Shown piece after piece: positions 21,686-30,022 of a stretch of DNA of 64,000 nucleotides (position 1 is the first letter of the stretch; each line of letters starts with the position of its first letter). A program made the translations under genes and the position numbers. The notes under the pieces are model-generated. The model did not search any database. It was not told where the DNA came from and was given only the letters and a program-made list of their open reading frames with translations. The stretch comes from Gloeocapsa sp. PCC 7428 (GTDB lineage Bacteria; Cyanobacteriota; Cyanobacteriia; Cyanobacteriales; Chroococcidiopsidaceae): NCBI RefSeq assembly GCF_000317555.1, contig NC_019745.1, positions 4,154,001 to 4,218,000 on the forward strand, written 5' to 3'.

Positions 21686-22339
21686 ATGACATCCTACGCA
21701 ACAACCTCTGCTAAAGCAGAAATGAGCGAACTGCGCCGCTTAAGAAACTTACTTCCACCCGAGTTACAAAGCTGGGTAAGTGTAGAAGGAACAACCGAAG
21801 TCAACCCTCCACTCATTACGACAGAAGAGGTTGGCAGAGATCAAGTAGAAGTTCTCATCGATTTAGTTAAATGGGATCAACTAGCAATTGATCAGCGCAA
21901 TCTGTTGTTTTGGCACGAAGTTGCCCGAATTCAGAACGATACCATTCCTAAAGATGGATGGGAAATGGCAGCCTTGGCGATCGGGTTAGGTGGTGCAGTA
22001 GGTGAACTGTGGGTGCAAGACGGATTGTTGCTACTACTAGCGCTTGGACTGTGTGGCGTGTCTGGCTATAGACTATACGTAAAAAATAACGGACAAAAGC
22101 AACTACAAGAAGCAATCGAAGCCGATGAAAAAGCGATCGCGCTTGCGACTCGTTTCAACTATACTCTCCCTAATGCCTACAAGAGCCTTGGCAGTGCGCT
22201 GAAAACATTGATTGAACAATCACCTAGCAAGCGTCAACGGGCAAAATATGAGTCAAGACTACAAGCCCTCAAGCGCAGTGCAAATAAAGCGAAAGCTCGA
22301 ACAAAAGCCTCGCAGCAGGAAGTAGTTTACGGCGATTGA
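21686..22339 (+). CDS. DUF3318 membrane protein
   Basis: A 217-residue protein of the cyanobacterial DUF3318 family, function unknown. Visible parts: an N-terminal acidic, helical region with LLPPELQSWV; a hydrophobic pair around residues 95-130 (AALAIGLGGAVGELWVQDGLLLLLALGLCGVSGY), giving one or two membrane helices; and a long Lys/Arg-rich helical C-terminus. It ends 7 bp before the convergent queE gene. Confidence 0.75.
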   Translation: MTSYATTSAKAEMSELRRLRNLLPPELQSWVSVEGTTEVNPPLITTEEVGRDQVEVLIDLVKWDQLAIDQRNLLFWHEVARIQNDTIPKDGWEMAALAIGLGGAVGELWVQDGLLLLLALGLCGVSGYRLYVKNNGQKQLQEAIEADEKAIALATRFNYTLPNAYKSLGSALKTLIEQSPSKRQRAKYESRLQALKRSANKAKARTKASQQEVVYGD

Positions 22340-22346
22340 ATATAAT

Positions 22347-23156
22347 TTATAGCTGATTGAGCATTTTGTGCGTTTGTGGAACAACGCGTACGTGCTTGAG
22401 CGATCGCTTCATTTCGGCTTGCCAAGTTAAAACTTGGGCAGGAGTTGGCGCGGAAAAATTTGCTTGGCTATGTCGCTGCGCTGATTCCAAGAGTGTCACA
22501 GGTTGGAGGAATAAGACTATTTCGGGGTTAACATCGGCGACTAATTCCGCAGCTTGGTGTAGTTCTGCGCTGTCCGTTTCAGCGGAAACAATGACTTTAG
22601 CAAACACCTCCACACCCGACTTGTTGCAACGCTGCAAAAACTCTGCGTGTTCTTGCCAATAGCTTTCGCCACTGACGCTAGGTAACTTCAAATCCATTCC
22701 CACCGAGTTGAGATGTGGTAATACCATTGCTAACTGCTGCGGCCGATGTCCGCCGGTTTCTAAGTAAATTGGTAATCCTGTACGTTTTTGTACTTGGGGA
22801 AGAAATTGTAATAAAAAGGCACTATGCAGCAAAGGTTCACCACCAGTCAGGCTAATACTGTCGTGTAAACCAGGTACATTAAGTTGCTGCACCCACTTTA
22901 AAAGCAAATCGAGCGAAACTGGGTTATCGTAGGTTTCAAAATCGCGCGACCCTGGCGATCGCTCAACGCGATATGTACGCGGTACCCTCCAAGTATGCGC
23001 GCTATCACAAAAGTGACAGCGTAAGTCACACAAGGCAAAGCGAATAAAAATTTGCCGCGTACCGACATTGAGTCCTTCTCCTTGAATCGCAGAAAAAACC
23101 TCAACAAGTCGTGCAGTCGTAGTTTCAGCAGTAGTTACAGACATTGGGTTAAGCAA
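22347..23156 (-). CDS. queE: 7-carboxy-7-deazaguanine synthase (radical SAM)
   Basis: A 269-residue QueE, which makes the deazapurine ring of queuosine and other 7-deazaguanines from carboxytetrahydropterin. Signs: the N-terminal VEVFSAIQGEGLNVGTRQIFIRFALCDLRCHFCDS with radical-SAM CX3CX2C cysteines, and LTGGEPLLHS. An insertion between the cluster loop and the GGEP motif (about residues 55-85) is common in QueE. An alternative start is Met5 (23144). A double-domain QueD homologue, the preceding pathway enzyme, lies at 49520-50389. Confidence 0.92.
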   Translation of the reverse strand: MLNPMSVTTAETTTARLVEVFSAIQGEGLNVGTRQIFIRFALCDLRCHFCDSAHTWRVPRTYRVERSPGSRDFETYDNPVSLDLLLKWVQQLNVPGLHDSISLTGGEPLLHSAFLLQFLPQVQKRTGLPIYLETGGHRPQQLAMVLPHLNSVGMDLKLPSVSGESYWQEHAEFLQRCNKSGVEVFAKVIVSAETDSAELHQAAELVADVNPEIVLFLQPVTLLESAQRHSQANFSAPTPAQVLTWQAEMKRSLKHVRVVPQTHKMLNQL

Positions 23157-23248
23157 TTGAAATAAGCCATCAGCAGTTTTGCTAGTTTTAATTTATTTCT
23201 AACATTTCGTTACAATTAAGTGGTGGAATAACCTTCAGTCGTCTTACT

Positions 23249-23884
23249 GTGCTTTCCGACCAAACTTTAGCGTTAAATACTCCTAATGAACGCGATCGCA
23301 TTCTCGCTTGGCTAGCAGAAAACGTACCGCAATCGCGCATCCAACACATTCTCAGAGTAGAACAGATGGCGATCGCCTTGGCACACCATCATCGAGTTGA
23401 TGTCGAAAAAGCCGCGAAGGCAGCGTTAATGCACGACTTAGCAAAGTATTTTAAGCCGCAAAAACTCTTGACAATGGCACAAGCGGAAGGATTAGAGATC
23501 GATCCTGTCAGTAAAGCAAATCCTCACTTGTTACACGCGGATGTCGGAGCGCTGATTGCCAGAGATACTTTTAGTGTAAACGATCAAGATGTATGCTCTG
23601 CGATCGCTAACCATACTTTAGGTCAACCAGGCATGAATGCGCTAAGCTGCATCGTCTTTTTAGCAGATAGCTTAGAACCAGGGCGCGGCGAGACTCCAGA
23701 ATTAGAAGAATTGCGCAAAGCAAGCTATTACAATCTCGAACAAGCAGTTTGGCTAACGTGTGACTACTCCTTGCGGTTATTAATCGAAACGCATCGTCTA
23801 ATTCATCCTCGAACAGTTGCGACACGTAACTGGTTTTTGCAAAAAGTAAAAAATTCGCAGCAAGCTACGGATAAAACTGCATGA
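23249..23884 (+). CDS. yqeK: YqeK-family HD hydrolase (Ap4A hydrolase)
   Basis: A 211-residue HD-superfamily protein. YqeK members split diadenosine tetraphosphate symmetrically. The metal site is visible as H...HD: RIQHILRVEQMA, AALMHDLAKYFKP, HLLHADVGA, NHTLGQPGMN, with FLADSLEPGR near the C-terminal third. It starts with GTG. It lies directly upstream of rsfS, the usual bacterial arrangement. Confidence 0.9.
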   Translation: MLSDQTLALNTPNERDRILAWLAENVPQSRIQHILRVEQMAIALAHHHRVDVEKAAKAALMHDLAKYFKPQKLLTMAQAEGLEIDPVSKANPHLLHADVGALIARDTFSVNDQDVCSAIANHTLGQPGMNALSCIVFLADSLEPGRGETPELEELRKASYYNLEQAVWLTCDYSLRLLIETHRLIHPRTVATRNWFLQKVKNSQQATDKTA

Positions 23885-23987
23885 ACTACGGTTTTTTGTT
23901 AGTATGCAAGAAAAACCGCAGCAATACCCGTGTCCAGTCATCTTTTAAAAATGTTTAATAAAAATTAATAATTTCTTATGAGGTGTA

Positions 23988-24431
23988 ATGACTGAATATT
24001 CGCCAGTAAATTCACAATCACAGTCTATATCTACGGCAGCAAGTGCAGTCAAATCAGCACAAGCAGAGATTGATAGTAGTGAAGAGTTAGCCCTTGCTGC
24101 TGCCCAAGCGGCTTCGGATCGTAAAGCAGGCGACATCATTGTGTTGCGAGTTGCAGATGTATCCTACATGGCAGACTATTTTGTCATCGCGACAGGGTAC
24201 TCGCACGTTCAAGTCCGCGCGATCGCCCAAGCAATTGCGGATCAAATTGAACAAGAGTGGCAACGGCAACCGCTACGTACCGAAGGAAAAGTAGATGCGA
24301 GTTGGGTATTACAAGACTACGGCGATGTAATAGTTCACGTCATGATGCCAAAAGAGCGCGAGTTTTATAATTTAGAAGCGTTTTGGGGTCATGCGGAACA
24401 AATCGAATTTACTACCGCCGATGGGGCATAG
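23988..24431 (+). CDS. rsfS: Ribosome silencing factor RsfS (Iojap family)
   Basis: A 147-residue RsfS, which binds ribosomal protein L14 and keeps the subunits apart when nutrients are short. The conserved core runs KAGDIIVLRVADVSYMADYFVIATGYSHVQVRAIAQAI and WVLQDYGDVIVHVMMPKEREFYNLEAFWG. The first 35 residues are a Ser/Ala/Gln-rich extension. It is coupled with the next gene (4 bp gap) and follows yqeK. Confidence 0.95.
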   Translation: MTEYSPVNSQSQSISTAASAVKSAQAEIDSSEELALAAAQAASDRKAGDIIVLRVADVSYMADYFVIATGYSHVQVRAIAQAIADQIEQEWQRQPLRTEGKVDASWVLQDYGDVIVHVMMPKEREFYNLEAFWGHAEQIEFTTADGA

Positions 24432-24435
24432 CACC

Positions 24436-24936
24436 ATGATGGATTTTTCAGTGTCGGATTGTCCAGTCCCTGTTGAACAACAGCCACTCAACGAATACGA
24501 AGCACTAAAAGCATCAAGCTACTTTAGTACTTGTAGCTTAGAATGGCGCAAGTATATTACTAAGCTGGCTTGGGTGTGGGGGTTATCCTGGGTGATTGCA
24601 GGACCTGTAGCTGCGGCAAGTTTTTCTCCACAAAAGCATATTTCACAATTTATGCTCTGTGGTGCAGGATTAGCAACCATCGGCGTGATATTTACGGTAG
24701 TACGTTGGTATTTGGGGTGGTCTTATGTTAGCGATCGCCTAGCAAGTCCGACAATTTTTTATGAAGAGTCCGGTTGGTACGACGGACAAACATGGACAAA
24801 ACCGCAAGAAGTCCTCACGCGCGATCGCTTGATCGTCAGTTACGAAATTAAACCGATTATCCAACGGCTACAACAAACTTTAGGGGTTATTTGCTTACTT
24901 TTACTATCAGGTGAGTTAATTTGGTATTTTCTGTAA
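24436..24936 (+). CDS. CGLD27 family membrane protein
   Basis: A 166-residue protein of the CGLD27 family, found in cyanobacteria and plants, function unknown. It has a short N-terminal cysteine-containing part (VSDCPVPVEQQPLNEYEAL), two membrane helices (LAWVWGLSWVIAGPVAAAS and FMLCGAGLATIGVIFTVVRW), the conserved YEESGWYDGQTWTKP block and a C-terminal helix (LGVICLLLLSGELIWYF). The start at ATG 24436 sits 4 bp after the rsfS stop; an ATG at 24391 inside rsfS opens the same frame but is less likely. Confidence 0.82.
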   Translation: MMDFSVSDCPVPVEQQPLNEYEALKASSYFSTCSLEWRKYITKLAWVWGLSWVIAGPVAAASFSPQKHISQFMLCGAGLATIGVIFTVVRWYLGWSYVSDRLASPTIFYEESGWYDGQTWTKPQEVLTRDRLIVSYEIKPIIQRLQQTLGVICLLLLSGELIWYFL

Positions 24937-24997
24937 TTTACGTACTTTTCCAATCTAAAATCAACTCTGACGTCCCGCTAAATGATAGAGTTTACCC

Positions 24998-25951
24998 ATG
25001 ACAAGGGGAAAACGAACTCAAGCCGCAGAACTCGAAGTGAGGTTACTGCGCGAAGGTATTATCGAATCTAGACATGTAGTCCAGGCTGTTGTATGTGACG
25101 ACCGAGGACGCATTTTGTCTGTTGCTGGAAACGCTGAGACTGCAACATTTATCCGTTCTGCACTCAAGCCATTTCAAGCATTAGGTGTCACCACTACAGG
25201 GACACTCGAACGCTACAACCTAACGGATCGCGATTTAGCAATCATCTGTAGTTCGCATAAAGGCACAATTGAGCAAGTGCGTCAAGTATTTAATATTCTA
25301 TGGCGTGCAGATATTGATCCTTCCGTTTTACAGTGTCCGATTCCTGAAGGCAAACGCAGTTCATTGCAGTACAACTGTTCGGGGAAACACGCCGGAATGC
25401 TTGCGGTTTGCCAACAGCGACGTTGGTCGTTGAATAATTATTTACAGCGCAACCACCCCGTACAGCAACTGATTTTTGGTAAAATTGCCGAATTGCTACG
25501 GATGCCAGCCGAGGAATTTATTTGCGCGCATGATGATTGTGGCGCGCCAACTTATTTAATGCAAATGGGACAAATTGCGTCGTTGTACGCGCAGCTAGCC
25601 TCTGGCAATAATTTGGATATGGAACGCATTGTACGCGCCATGACACACCACCCAACGATGGTTGCTGGAGATGGTGAATTTGATACCGAATTGATGCGCT
25701 TAACGCAAGGCGAATTAGTGAGCAAAGCTGGTGCAGAAGGCATTCAGTGTATTGGTCGAATTGGCGAAGGTATGGGGTTAGCCATTAAAGTCATGGATGG
25801 GGCAAAGCGGGCTAAATACGCAGTGGCAATCTATCTATTGCAGCAAATGGGTTGGATAAGTCCGAGTGTTGCCGAAACGCTTGCTGAATCATTTATGACA
25901 CTAGGAAAATATAAGCGCCTCGAAGTCATCGGCGAATTGTCCATGTTGTAG
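24998..25951 (+). CDS. Asparaginase (thermolabile, Rhizobium-type)
   Basis: A 317-residue asparaginase of the PF06089 family, which hydrolyses asparagine to aspartate and ammonia. It is unrelated to the E. coli fold. The family motifs are present: RSALKPFQAL near the N-terminus, SSHKGTIEQV, YNCSGKHAGMLAVC (SGKH nucleophile block), HDDCGAPTY and SKAGAEGIQ. Length is slightly shorter than the rhizobial enzyme. It ends 41 bp before the initiator tRNA. Confidence 0.9.
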   Translation: MTRGKRTQAAELEVRLLREGIIESRHVVQAVVCDDRGRILSVAGNAETATFIRSALKPFQALGVTTTGTLERYNLTDRDLAIICSSHKGTIEQVRQVFNILWRADIDPSVLQCPIPEGKRSSLQYNCSGKHAGMLAVCQQRRWSLNNYLQRNHPVQQLIFGKIAELLRMPAEEFICAHDDCGAPTYLMQMGQIASLYAQLASGNNLDMERIVRAMTHHPTMVAGDGEFDTELMRLTQGELVSKAGAEGIQCIGRIGEGMGLAIKVMDGAKRAKYAVAIYLLQQMGWISPSVAETLAESFMTLGKYKRLEVIGELSML

Positions 25952-25980
25952 TTGCTAAAATTCTGATAATAGGTTATATT
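25952..25980 (+). promoter_or_regulatory. Promoter of the initiator tRNA
   Basis: TTGCTA at 25952-25957 and TATATT at 25975-25980 with 17-bp spacing, 11 bases before the tRNA 5' end. Spacing and position fit a tRNA promoter. Confidence 0.6.
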
Positions 25981-25991
25981 AGATAAGTTGA

Positions 25992-26068
<77 letters not shown>

Positions 26069-26080
26069 AATCAAAAAGTA

Positions 26081-26117
26081 AACCTCGTAATCTTTAGTGG
26101 TTGCGAGGTTTTATTTT
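26081..26117 (+). terminator. Terminator after tRNA-fMet
   Basis: AACCTCG (26081-26087) pairs with CGAGGTT (26104-26110), followed by TTATTTT. It sits 12 bases after the tRNA and just before the end of the convergent SDR gene. Confidence 0.6.
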
Positions 26118-26124
26118 AGCTAAA

Positions 26125-26883
26125 TTAGTGCATATAAGATGCTCCATTAATGTCAATCGTTGTCCCAGTCATGTGAGGGGCTAACCCAGAAGCTAGAAAA
26201 GCAATAACATTAGCTACATCTTGCGGTGGAGCAATTTTACCTAAGGGAATATCGCGCGTAACAGCTGCTTCGCCGTACTCTTGAATAAACTCGTCTACCA
26301 TCTCAGTTTTGACAAAACCAGGCGCAACCGCAAAAGCAAGAATATTATCAGCGGCAAATCCCCGTGCGATACTGCGCGTTAAAGCAATAACGCCACCTTT
26401 TGAGGCAGCGTAGTGGATATAATCTGGAGCGTCACCGCGAAAGGCTGCACGACTCGCAAGATTAATAATAATTCCACCAGCGCGATCGCGAAAGTGTCCA
26501 ATCGCTGCGCGGCATAAATCAGCAACCGCTATTAAGTTAACTTGTAAAGTTGTTTGCCATGCGCTACTCCAAAGATGGAGATCGTCATCAATCCCAGCCG
26601 ATTGAATAATTCCCGCGTTGTTGACCAATACATCGATTTGCCCGCGCCAAGCGATCGCTTGATGCCATAAAGTTTGACTCGCATTCTGAACAGCAAGATC
26701 GGCTTGTACTAAGAAACAGCGATCGTCACTGATTTCTTTGGCAAGTGCTTGGGCAGAGGAGTGCGCTCGACTGTAATGTAAAATCACGTAAGCTCCAGCT
26801 TGGGCAAGTGTCAATACCGTTGTGGCACCAATTCCGCGCGATCCTCCTGTCACTAAAATCACTTTGTCCTGTAAATTGATCAT
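26125..26883 (-). CDS. SDR family oxidoreductase (FabG-like)
   Basis: A 252-residue classical short-chain dehydrogenase/reductase. NAD(P)-binding motif VTGGSRGIGA (residues 10-19), NNAG (about 89-92), the catalytic Ser region INLASRAAF and Tyr-x3-Lys in YIHYAASKGG are all present. A good AGGAGG site precedes ATG 26883. It resembles 3-oxoacyl-ACP reductases, but the substrate cannot be told. It is the last ordinary gene before the phage-like island. Confidence 0.88.
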   Translation of the reverse strand: MINLQDKVILVTGGSRGIGATTVLTLAQAGAYVILHYSRAHSSAQALAKEISDDRCFLVQADLAVQNASQTLWHQAIAWRGQIDVLVNNAGIIQSAGIDDDLHLWSSAWQTTLQVNLIAVADLCRAAIGHFRDRAGGIIINLASRAAFRGDAPDYIHYAASKGGVIALTRSIARGFAADNILAFAVAPGFVKTEMVDEFIQEYGEAAVTRDIPLGKIAPPQDVANVIAFLASGLAPHMTGTTIDINGASYMH

Positions 26884-26949
26884 GAATCCTCCTCGGAGTG
26901 CTAATTGCTAATCGCTTTCATAAAATTTTGTTCTATGCTGGAATCCCCA

Positions 26950-27420
26950 CTAAGTACTGTAGTAAACTGCAAGTGGAATTTGTTGAATACCCGCGTCGCG
27001 AAATTCCTGCATGAGTTGGCAAAATAAGTCCCAATGCGCTTGCTGTGGGATGACAATGCACCCCGCGCTCCCTGGCACATTCGCATCAAAATGAATGCCA
27101 AAATCCCCGCGCGTCACGCTACCGAGTTGCACCGAAAAAGGTGCGATCGCATAAAACGAGCCTTCGACGCCTTTGACGTGCGGCAACCACAGTCTTTGCG
27201 TGCTAACAGTGTATTTGTGCGCCCCAATCGCCCCACTCGGTGGCAGCGGTCCTCGTCTCTTGCGCGTCCAAGACCCCGCACATTGATGCCCTACGGTACC
27301 GCTAGTGGCAAGCATCTTAATTCCCGCGTCTTGGGGACGGCGCTTGATCAAGAGATAGCCATAAATGAGTGATAATCGCGGATTAAGTGGTAGCTGTAAG
27401 TAAAACTCGATGCTAGGCAT
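26950..27420 (-). CDS. YkuD-like Cys/His protein, putative lysis enzyme
   Basis: A 156-residue protein. The region GDFGIHFDANVPGSAGCIVI carries His110 and Cys121 in an order that resembles the catalytic H...S-x-G-C motif of L,D-transpeptidases (YkuD), although the spacing is short and the SHGC His is replaced by Ala. The upstream SFYAIAPFSVQLGSVTRGDFGIH reads like the strand before that motif. A wall-active role (phage lysis) is inferred from this motif plus two small membrane proteins just upstream. The start at 27420 overlaps the stop of the preceding gene, giving translational coupling; a start at 27465 is possible. Last gene of the island's minus-strand operon. Confidence 0.55.
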   Translation of the reverse strand: MPSIEFYLQLPLNPRLSLIYGYLLIKRRPQDAGIKMLATSGTVGHQCAGSWTRKRRGPLPPSGAIGAHKYTVSTQRLWLPHVKGVEGSFYAIAPFSVQLGSVTRGDFGIHFDANVPGSAGCIVIPQQAHWDLFCQLMQEFRDAGIQQIPLAVYYST

Positions 27421-27580
27421 CCGCACCTCCGCGCATCGAATAGCCGATATAGCCGCTGGTTGCAATTTTGGCTAGATCCAAAAACAGCGCTTGTAGTTCA
27501 ACGTTGCGCATCGCCAAAAAGAACGATCCACACACCAGGGCAACGCACAACGTAAAAATTCCCGATGTGGTCTTATTCAT
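27413..27580 (-). CDS. Small membrane protein, holin-like
   Basis: A 55-residue protein with one clear N-terminal membrane helix (GIFTLCVALVCGSFFLAM) and a second weaker hydrophobic stretch. Its start overlaps the preceding gene by 8 bp and its stop overlaps the next start, so it belongs to the operon. Size and place before a possible wall enzyme suggest a holin, but no holin family is recognised. Confidence 0.5.
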   Translation of the reverse strand: MNKTTSGIFTLCVALVCGSFFLAMRNVELQALFLDLAKIATSGYIGYSMRGGADA

Positions 27581-27833
27581 GCGTCCCTCCGCGCAGCGAC
27601 GCGTAAAACATCCCCTTAAGTTCGAGCAATTGACTTTGAACGCCGTCAAAGCGCGAGTCCATCTCTTTGGCAATAAATTTAAGATTCTCGCTTAGCTGCT
27701 CTTGGTTATTTCGCAGGTGGTTAAATTCGCGCTTCTGCGCGTAGTTCGTTTCAACGCTTGAGCGATACCACGCCAAAACTCCGCCCAAAAACGTCACCGC
27801 ACCGATTAGGGTGCCAAGCATTTCAAGTCCCAT
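27573..27833 (-). CDS. Small membrane protein with coiled coil
   Basis: An 86-residue protein: N-terminal membrane helix (MLGTLIGAVTFLGGVLAWY), then a charged heptad-like helix (FNHLRNNQEQLSENLKFIAKEMDSRFDGVQSQLLELKGMFYASL). This N-in, single-helix plus coiled-coil plan is frequent in phage holin or spanin accessory proteins. Gap to the upstream gene is 5 bp. Function is inferred from position only. Confidence 0.55.
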   Translation of the reverse strand: MGLEMLGTLIGAVTFLGGVLAWYRSSVETNYAQKREFNHLRNNQEQLSENLKFIAKEMDSRFDGVQSQLLELKGMFYASLRGGTHE

Positions 27834-27838
27834 AATTC

Positions 27839-28318
27839 TTAACTCGATAAAGCATCGACCTTGGTTTCGAGCCGCGCTAAATCAACCTTCACCGTGTCGA
27901 GTAATTCCTCAAGCTGTTCGGCATAAACGCCGGTGTATTCCCAAATCGTTAAACGCAAATCGCGCATCCAGTACGGCGGCTCAAAAACCAGTTCGTAATC
28001 ACTCGATAGCCACGGCAGGCGGATCACCTCGGTGCGGTTGAGCCGCAGTCCCTTGGAATAGGTAACGGCGGGCGTACTATTAAACGCGGTGTTGACGATA
28101 CTGACGCGCTGCGAGAGCGTTCCTGCAAACCGCCAGCGCGATTTCGCACTTGGTGATAGCGTCCGCACTCGAATAATCGGAGTATTGAGCAGGATGCCGA
28201 CTTCAAACGCGGCAATCGGGTCGTAGGCAGTTTGTGTAATTGGCACCGCGCTGCGCGATTCGTCAAGCACTTCACCCCAGTTATTGGGATTTGCGAGGTC
28301 AACCGTAAGCTGACTCAT
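27839..28318 (-). CDS. Island protein of unknown function
   Basis: A 159-residue protein I do not recognise. It is mostly beta-like in composition, with Trp/Tyr-rich strands (LPWLSSDYELVFEPPYWMRDLRLTIWEYTG), and ends in a short heptad helix (EQLEELLDTVKVDLARLETKVDAL). The ATG at 28318 lies 1 bp after the upstream stop. A C-terminal coiled coil on a beta-rich body is seen in phage fibres and baseplate parts, but this is only a suggestion. Confidence 0.6.
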   Translation of the reverse strand: MSQLTVDLANPNNWGEVLDESRSAVPITQTAYDPIAAFEVGILLNTPIIRVRTLSPSAKSRWRFAGTLSQRVSIVNTAFNSTPAVTYSKGLRLNRTEVIRLPWLSSDYELVFEPPYWMRDLRLTIWEYTGVYAEQLEELLDTVKVDLARLETKVDALSS

Positions 28319-28319
28319 G

Positions 28320-28547
28320 TCAATACACAAGAGCTAAATTGTCGATTGCGGCGGTCAAAAATTGGTCGATATCCACGCCGCACGTTTCCAGAATGTCTAC
28401 GTAGTCGGAAAAATTAATTCGCCCAGCGATGAATTGATTCAGTGCCAGCGCAGTTGTTTCAAACCGCATTGCGGCATCTAAGAATTCATCGCTGTTCTCA
28501 TTTGTCCCGACCACGAACTGGGGGCTAATAATTTGATCGAGGTGCAT
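28320..28547 (-). CDS. Small island protein of unknown function
   Basis: A 75-residue acidic protein, apparently helical (NENSDEFLDAAMRFETTALALNQFIAGRINFSDYVDILETCGVDIDQFLTAAID). It sits with gaps of 1 and 5 bp between two other operon genes, which is the main argument that it is real. The pattern with a central FSDYVDIL resembles short helical packing or chaperone proteins; no family is recognised. Confidence 0.55.
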   Translation of the reverse strand: MHLDQIISPQFVVGTNENSDEFLDAAMRFETTALALNQFIAGRINFSDYVDILETCGVDIDQFLTAAIDNLALVY

Positions 28548-28552
28548 AGCGC

Positions 28553-29125
28553 TTAGCGGAAGACTTCGGGAGTAAAGCTAACGCTACGGGTATTTCCTTC
28601 GAGGACTTTGGCGCGAATTTCATCCATAACTGTTGCAAACGAGCGGTCGTCGCCAGTCGCTTTAGCACCGAACGGTAGCGTATAGGTTCGATTACCCTTC
28701 TTGATGTACCTTCTGCCGGTGATTTTAGAGTTATCTGAGCCAGTTCCTGAACCTAAAAGAGTCACGTGCGCTTGTGCAGGTTTGAAGGCGCGACGGACGA
28801 CGGCTAAATTCAACTCTGTCGAAACGTTCAACTCAGTCGTTGAAAGACCGGTGACATTGATATTGCTGATCGCGCGCTGCGATACCGGCACAATCAGTTT
28901 TGGTCCACCTGGACGCGCAAACGGTAATATAGCTAATTCATCAATGCGCCCAGGCTTGGAAGCGGCAGCGCGCGTATAGGAGATAGAGCGTTCGCCTGCA
29001 ACCCATTCTTGGTAGCGCCGTAGTTGGCTACCTGCGGGAGCTTGTGGGTTGACTCCAGTACCGTCGTCGCTCGTAGATCTTAAATAATTAAGCGCTGCTT
29101 CTAAATTTTTAAATCGTTTAGCCAT
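28553..29125 (-). CDS. Island protein of unknown function, basic and beta-rich
   Basis: A 190-residue protein, basic, with many short Thr/Val/Ser-rich strands (ISNINVTGLSTTELNVSTELNLAVVRRAF) and a helical C-terminus. I do not recognise it. Its size, charge and operon position would allow a structural (coat-like) role, but there is no direct evidence. It is separated from the upstream gene by 96 bp holding a short palindrome. Confidence 0.6.
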   Translation of the reverse strand: MAKRFKNLEAALNYLRSTSDDGTGVNPQAPAGSQLRRYQEWVAGERSISYTRAAASKPGRIDELAILPFARPGGPKLIVPVSQRAISNINVTGLSTTELNVSTELNLAVVRRAFKPAQAHVTLLGSGTGSDNSKITGRRYIKKGNRTYTLPFGAKATGDDRSFATVMDEIRAKVLEGNTRSVSFTPEVFR

Positions 29126-29188
29126 AATCTATAAATCTTTCTATGCGACCGCGATTCTAGCCACGACATAAGGCGGCTAAAACCTCAC

Positions 29189-29206
29189 GGAACCCTTAAG
29201 GGTTCC
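29189..29206 (-). promoter_or_regulatory. Palindrome between two island genes
   Basis: GGAACCCTTAAGGGTTCC is a perfect 18-base palindrome in the only sizeable gap of the minus-strand operon. It would give a 7-bp stem with a 4-base loop in mRNA. It could separate expression of the first two genes from the rest, or be a binding site. Confidence 0.45.
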
Positions 29207-29221
29207 ACACCAAATACGTAG

Positions 29222-30022
29222 CTACGGCACGAAGTGAACCGGACGGTAGCGCGAGCCGGTGCGATCTACTAAGCAAATTGGGTCAGAGATACCGCGAACG
29301 ATCAAATCTGCATAAGCAAACCGCACATAGCCGGTAGGTCGCCAGCGGCGCTTTTTATAGCTTTTCCCTAAAATTGCCTGATTGCTTGTGATGTTGTCTG
29401 ACGCTTTTTTTGGCTCAGTGATGCGGAAATTATCTTCCTCAAAAACATCACCTTGAATATCGAGTACCTTCTTAATAACTTGTTCGCCTTCGGTTGCATT
29501 TAAAGCATAGATTTGTAAGTCATATCCTTTAGCTGCATCTTTATACCAGCAAATGTATTTGCCTTTACTCCAGCGATAGCCATTGTTAAGCGCAAATTCC
29601 AAGCGAATTTTATTAGCTAAAGCTTTATATTTTGCTTCAGTTATTGATTCCGCAGTTTCATCAATGCGAAAAGTAATTTGCGCGTCGAGCGGTGCGTAAT
29701 TATCAGGAACTGAATCAAGATCTTGCTTGAAATAAAGTTGAATTTGACATTTGTATTTGATTTGCGCATCGTCAAAATTTTCTTTTAAAACGCCAACAAC
29801 TGTAGGCTTGAACGGTAATTTTAGAACGCGGTCGTAGAAGAACCGCATTTTGCTATCTGCGGTCAATCGACTATCTTTAGCCGTGATTAAACACAAATCG
29901 CGGACTGCAAGTCGATTGGGGAAGTTGTCAATATCGCGAAAGTGCCGGTAAACTTCGGCATTGTATCCAATTGTTGGCGCGCGTAAGAATTTGCGTTGCC
30001 GCGCCCAAGAGAGATCGGGCAT
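29222..30022 (-). CDS. Island protein of unknown function
   Basis: A 266-residue protein, rich in Lys, Tyr, Trp and Phe, with alternating short strands (YKCQIQLYFKQDL, DAQITFRIDE, GKYICWYKDAAKGYDLQIYAL) and a basic C-terminus (KKRRWRPTGYVRFAYADLIVRG). No family is recognised. Its ATG overlaps the stop of the 787-residue gene by one base (TAATG), so the two are translationally coupled and likely work together. Confidence 0.65.
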   Translation of the reverse strand: MPDLSWARQRKFLRAPTIGYNAEVYRHFRDIDNFPNRLAVRDLCLITAKDSRLTADSKMRFFYDRVLKLPFKPTVVGVLKENFDDAQIKYKCQIQLYFKQDLDSVPDNYAPLDAQITFRIDETAESITEAKYKALANKIRLEFALNNGYRWSKGKYICWYKDAAKGYDLQIYALNATEGEQVIKKVLDIQGDVFEEDNFRITEPKKASDNITSNQAILGKSYKKRRWRPTGYVRFAYADLIVRGISDPICLVDRTGSRYRPVHFVP

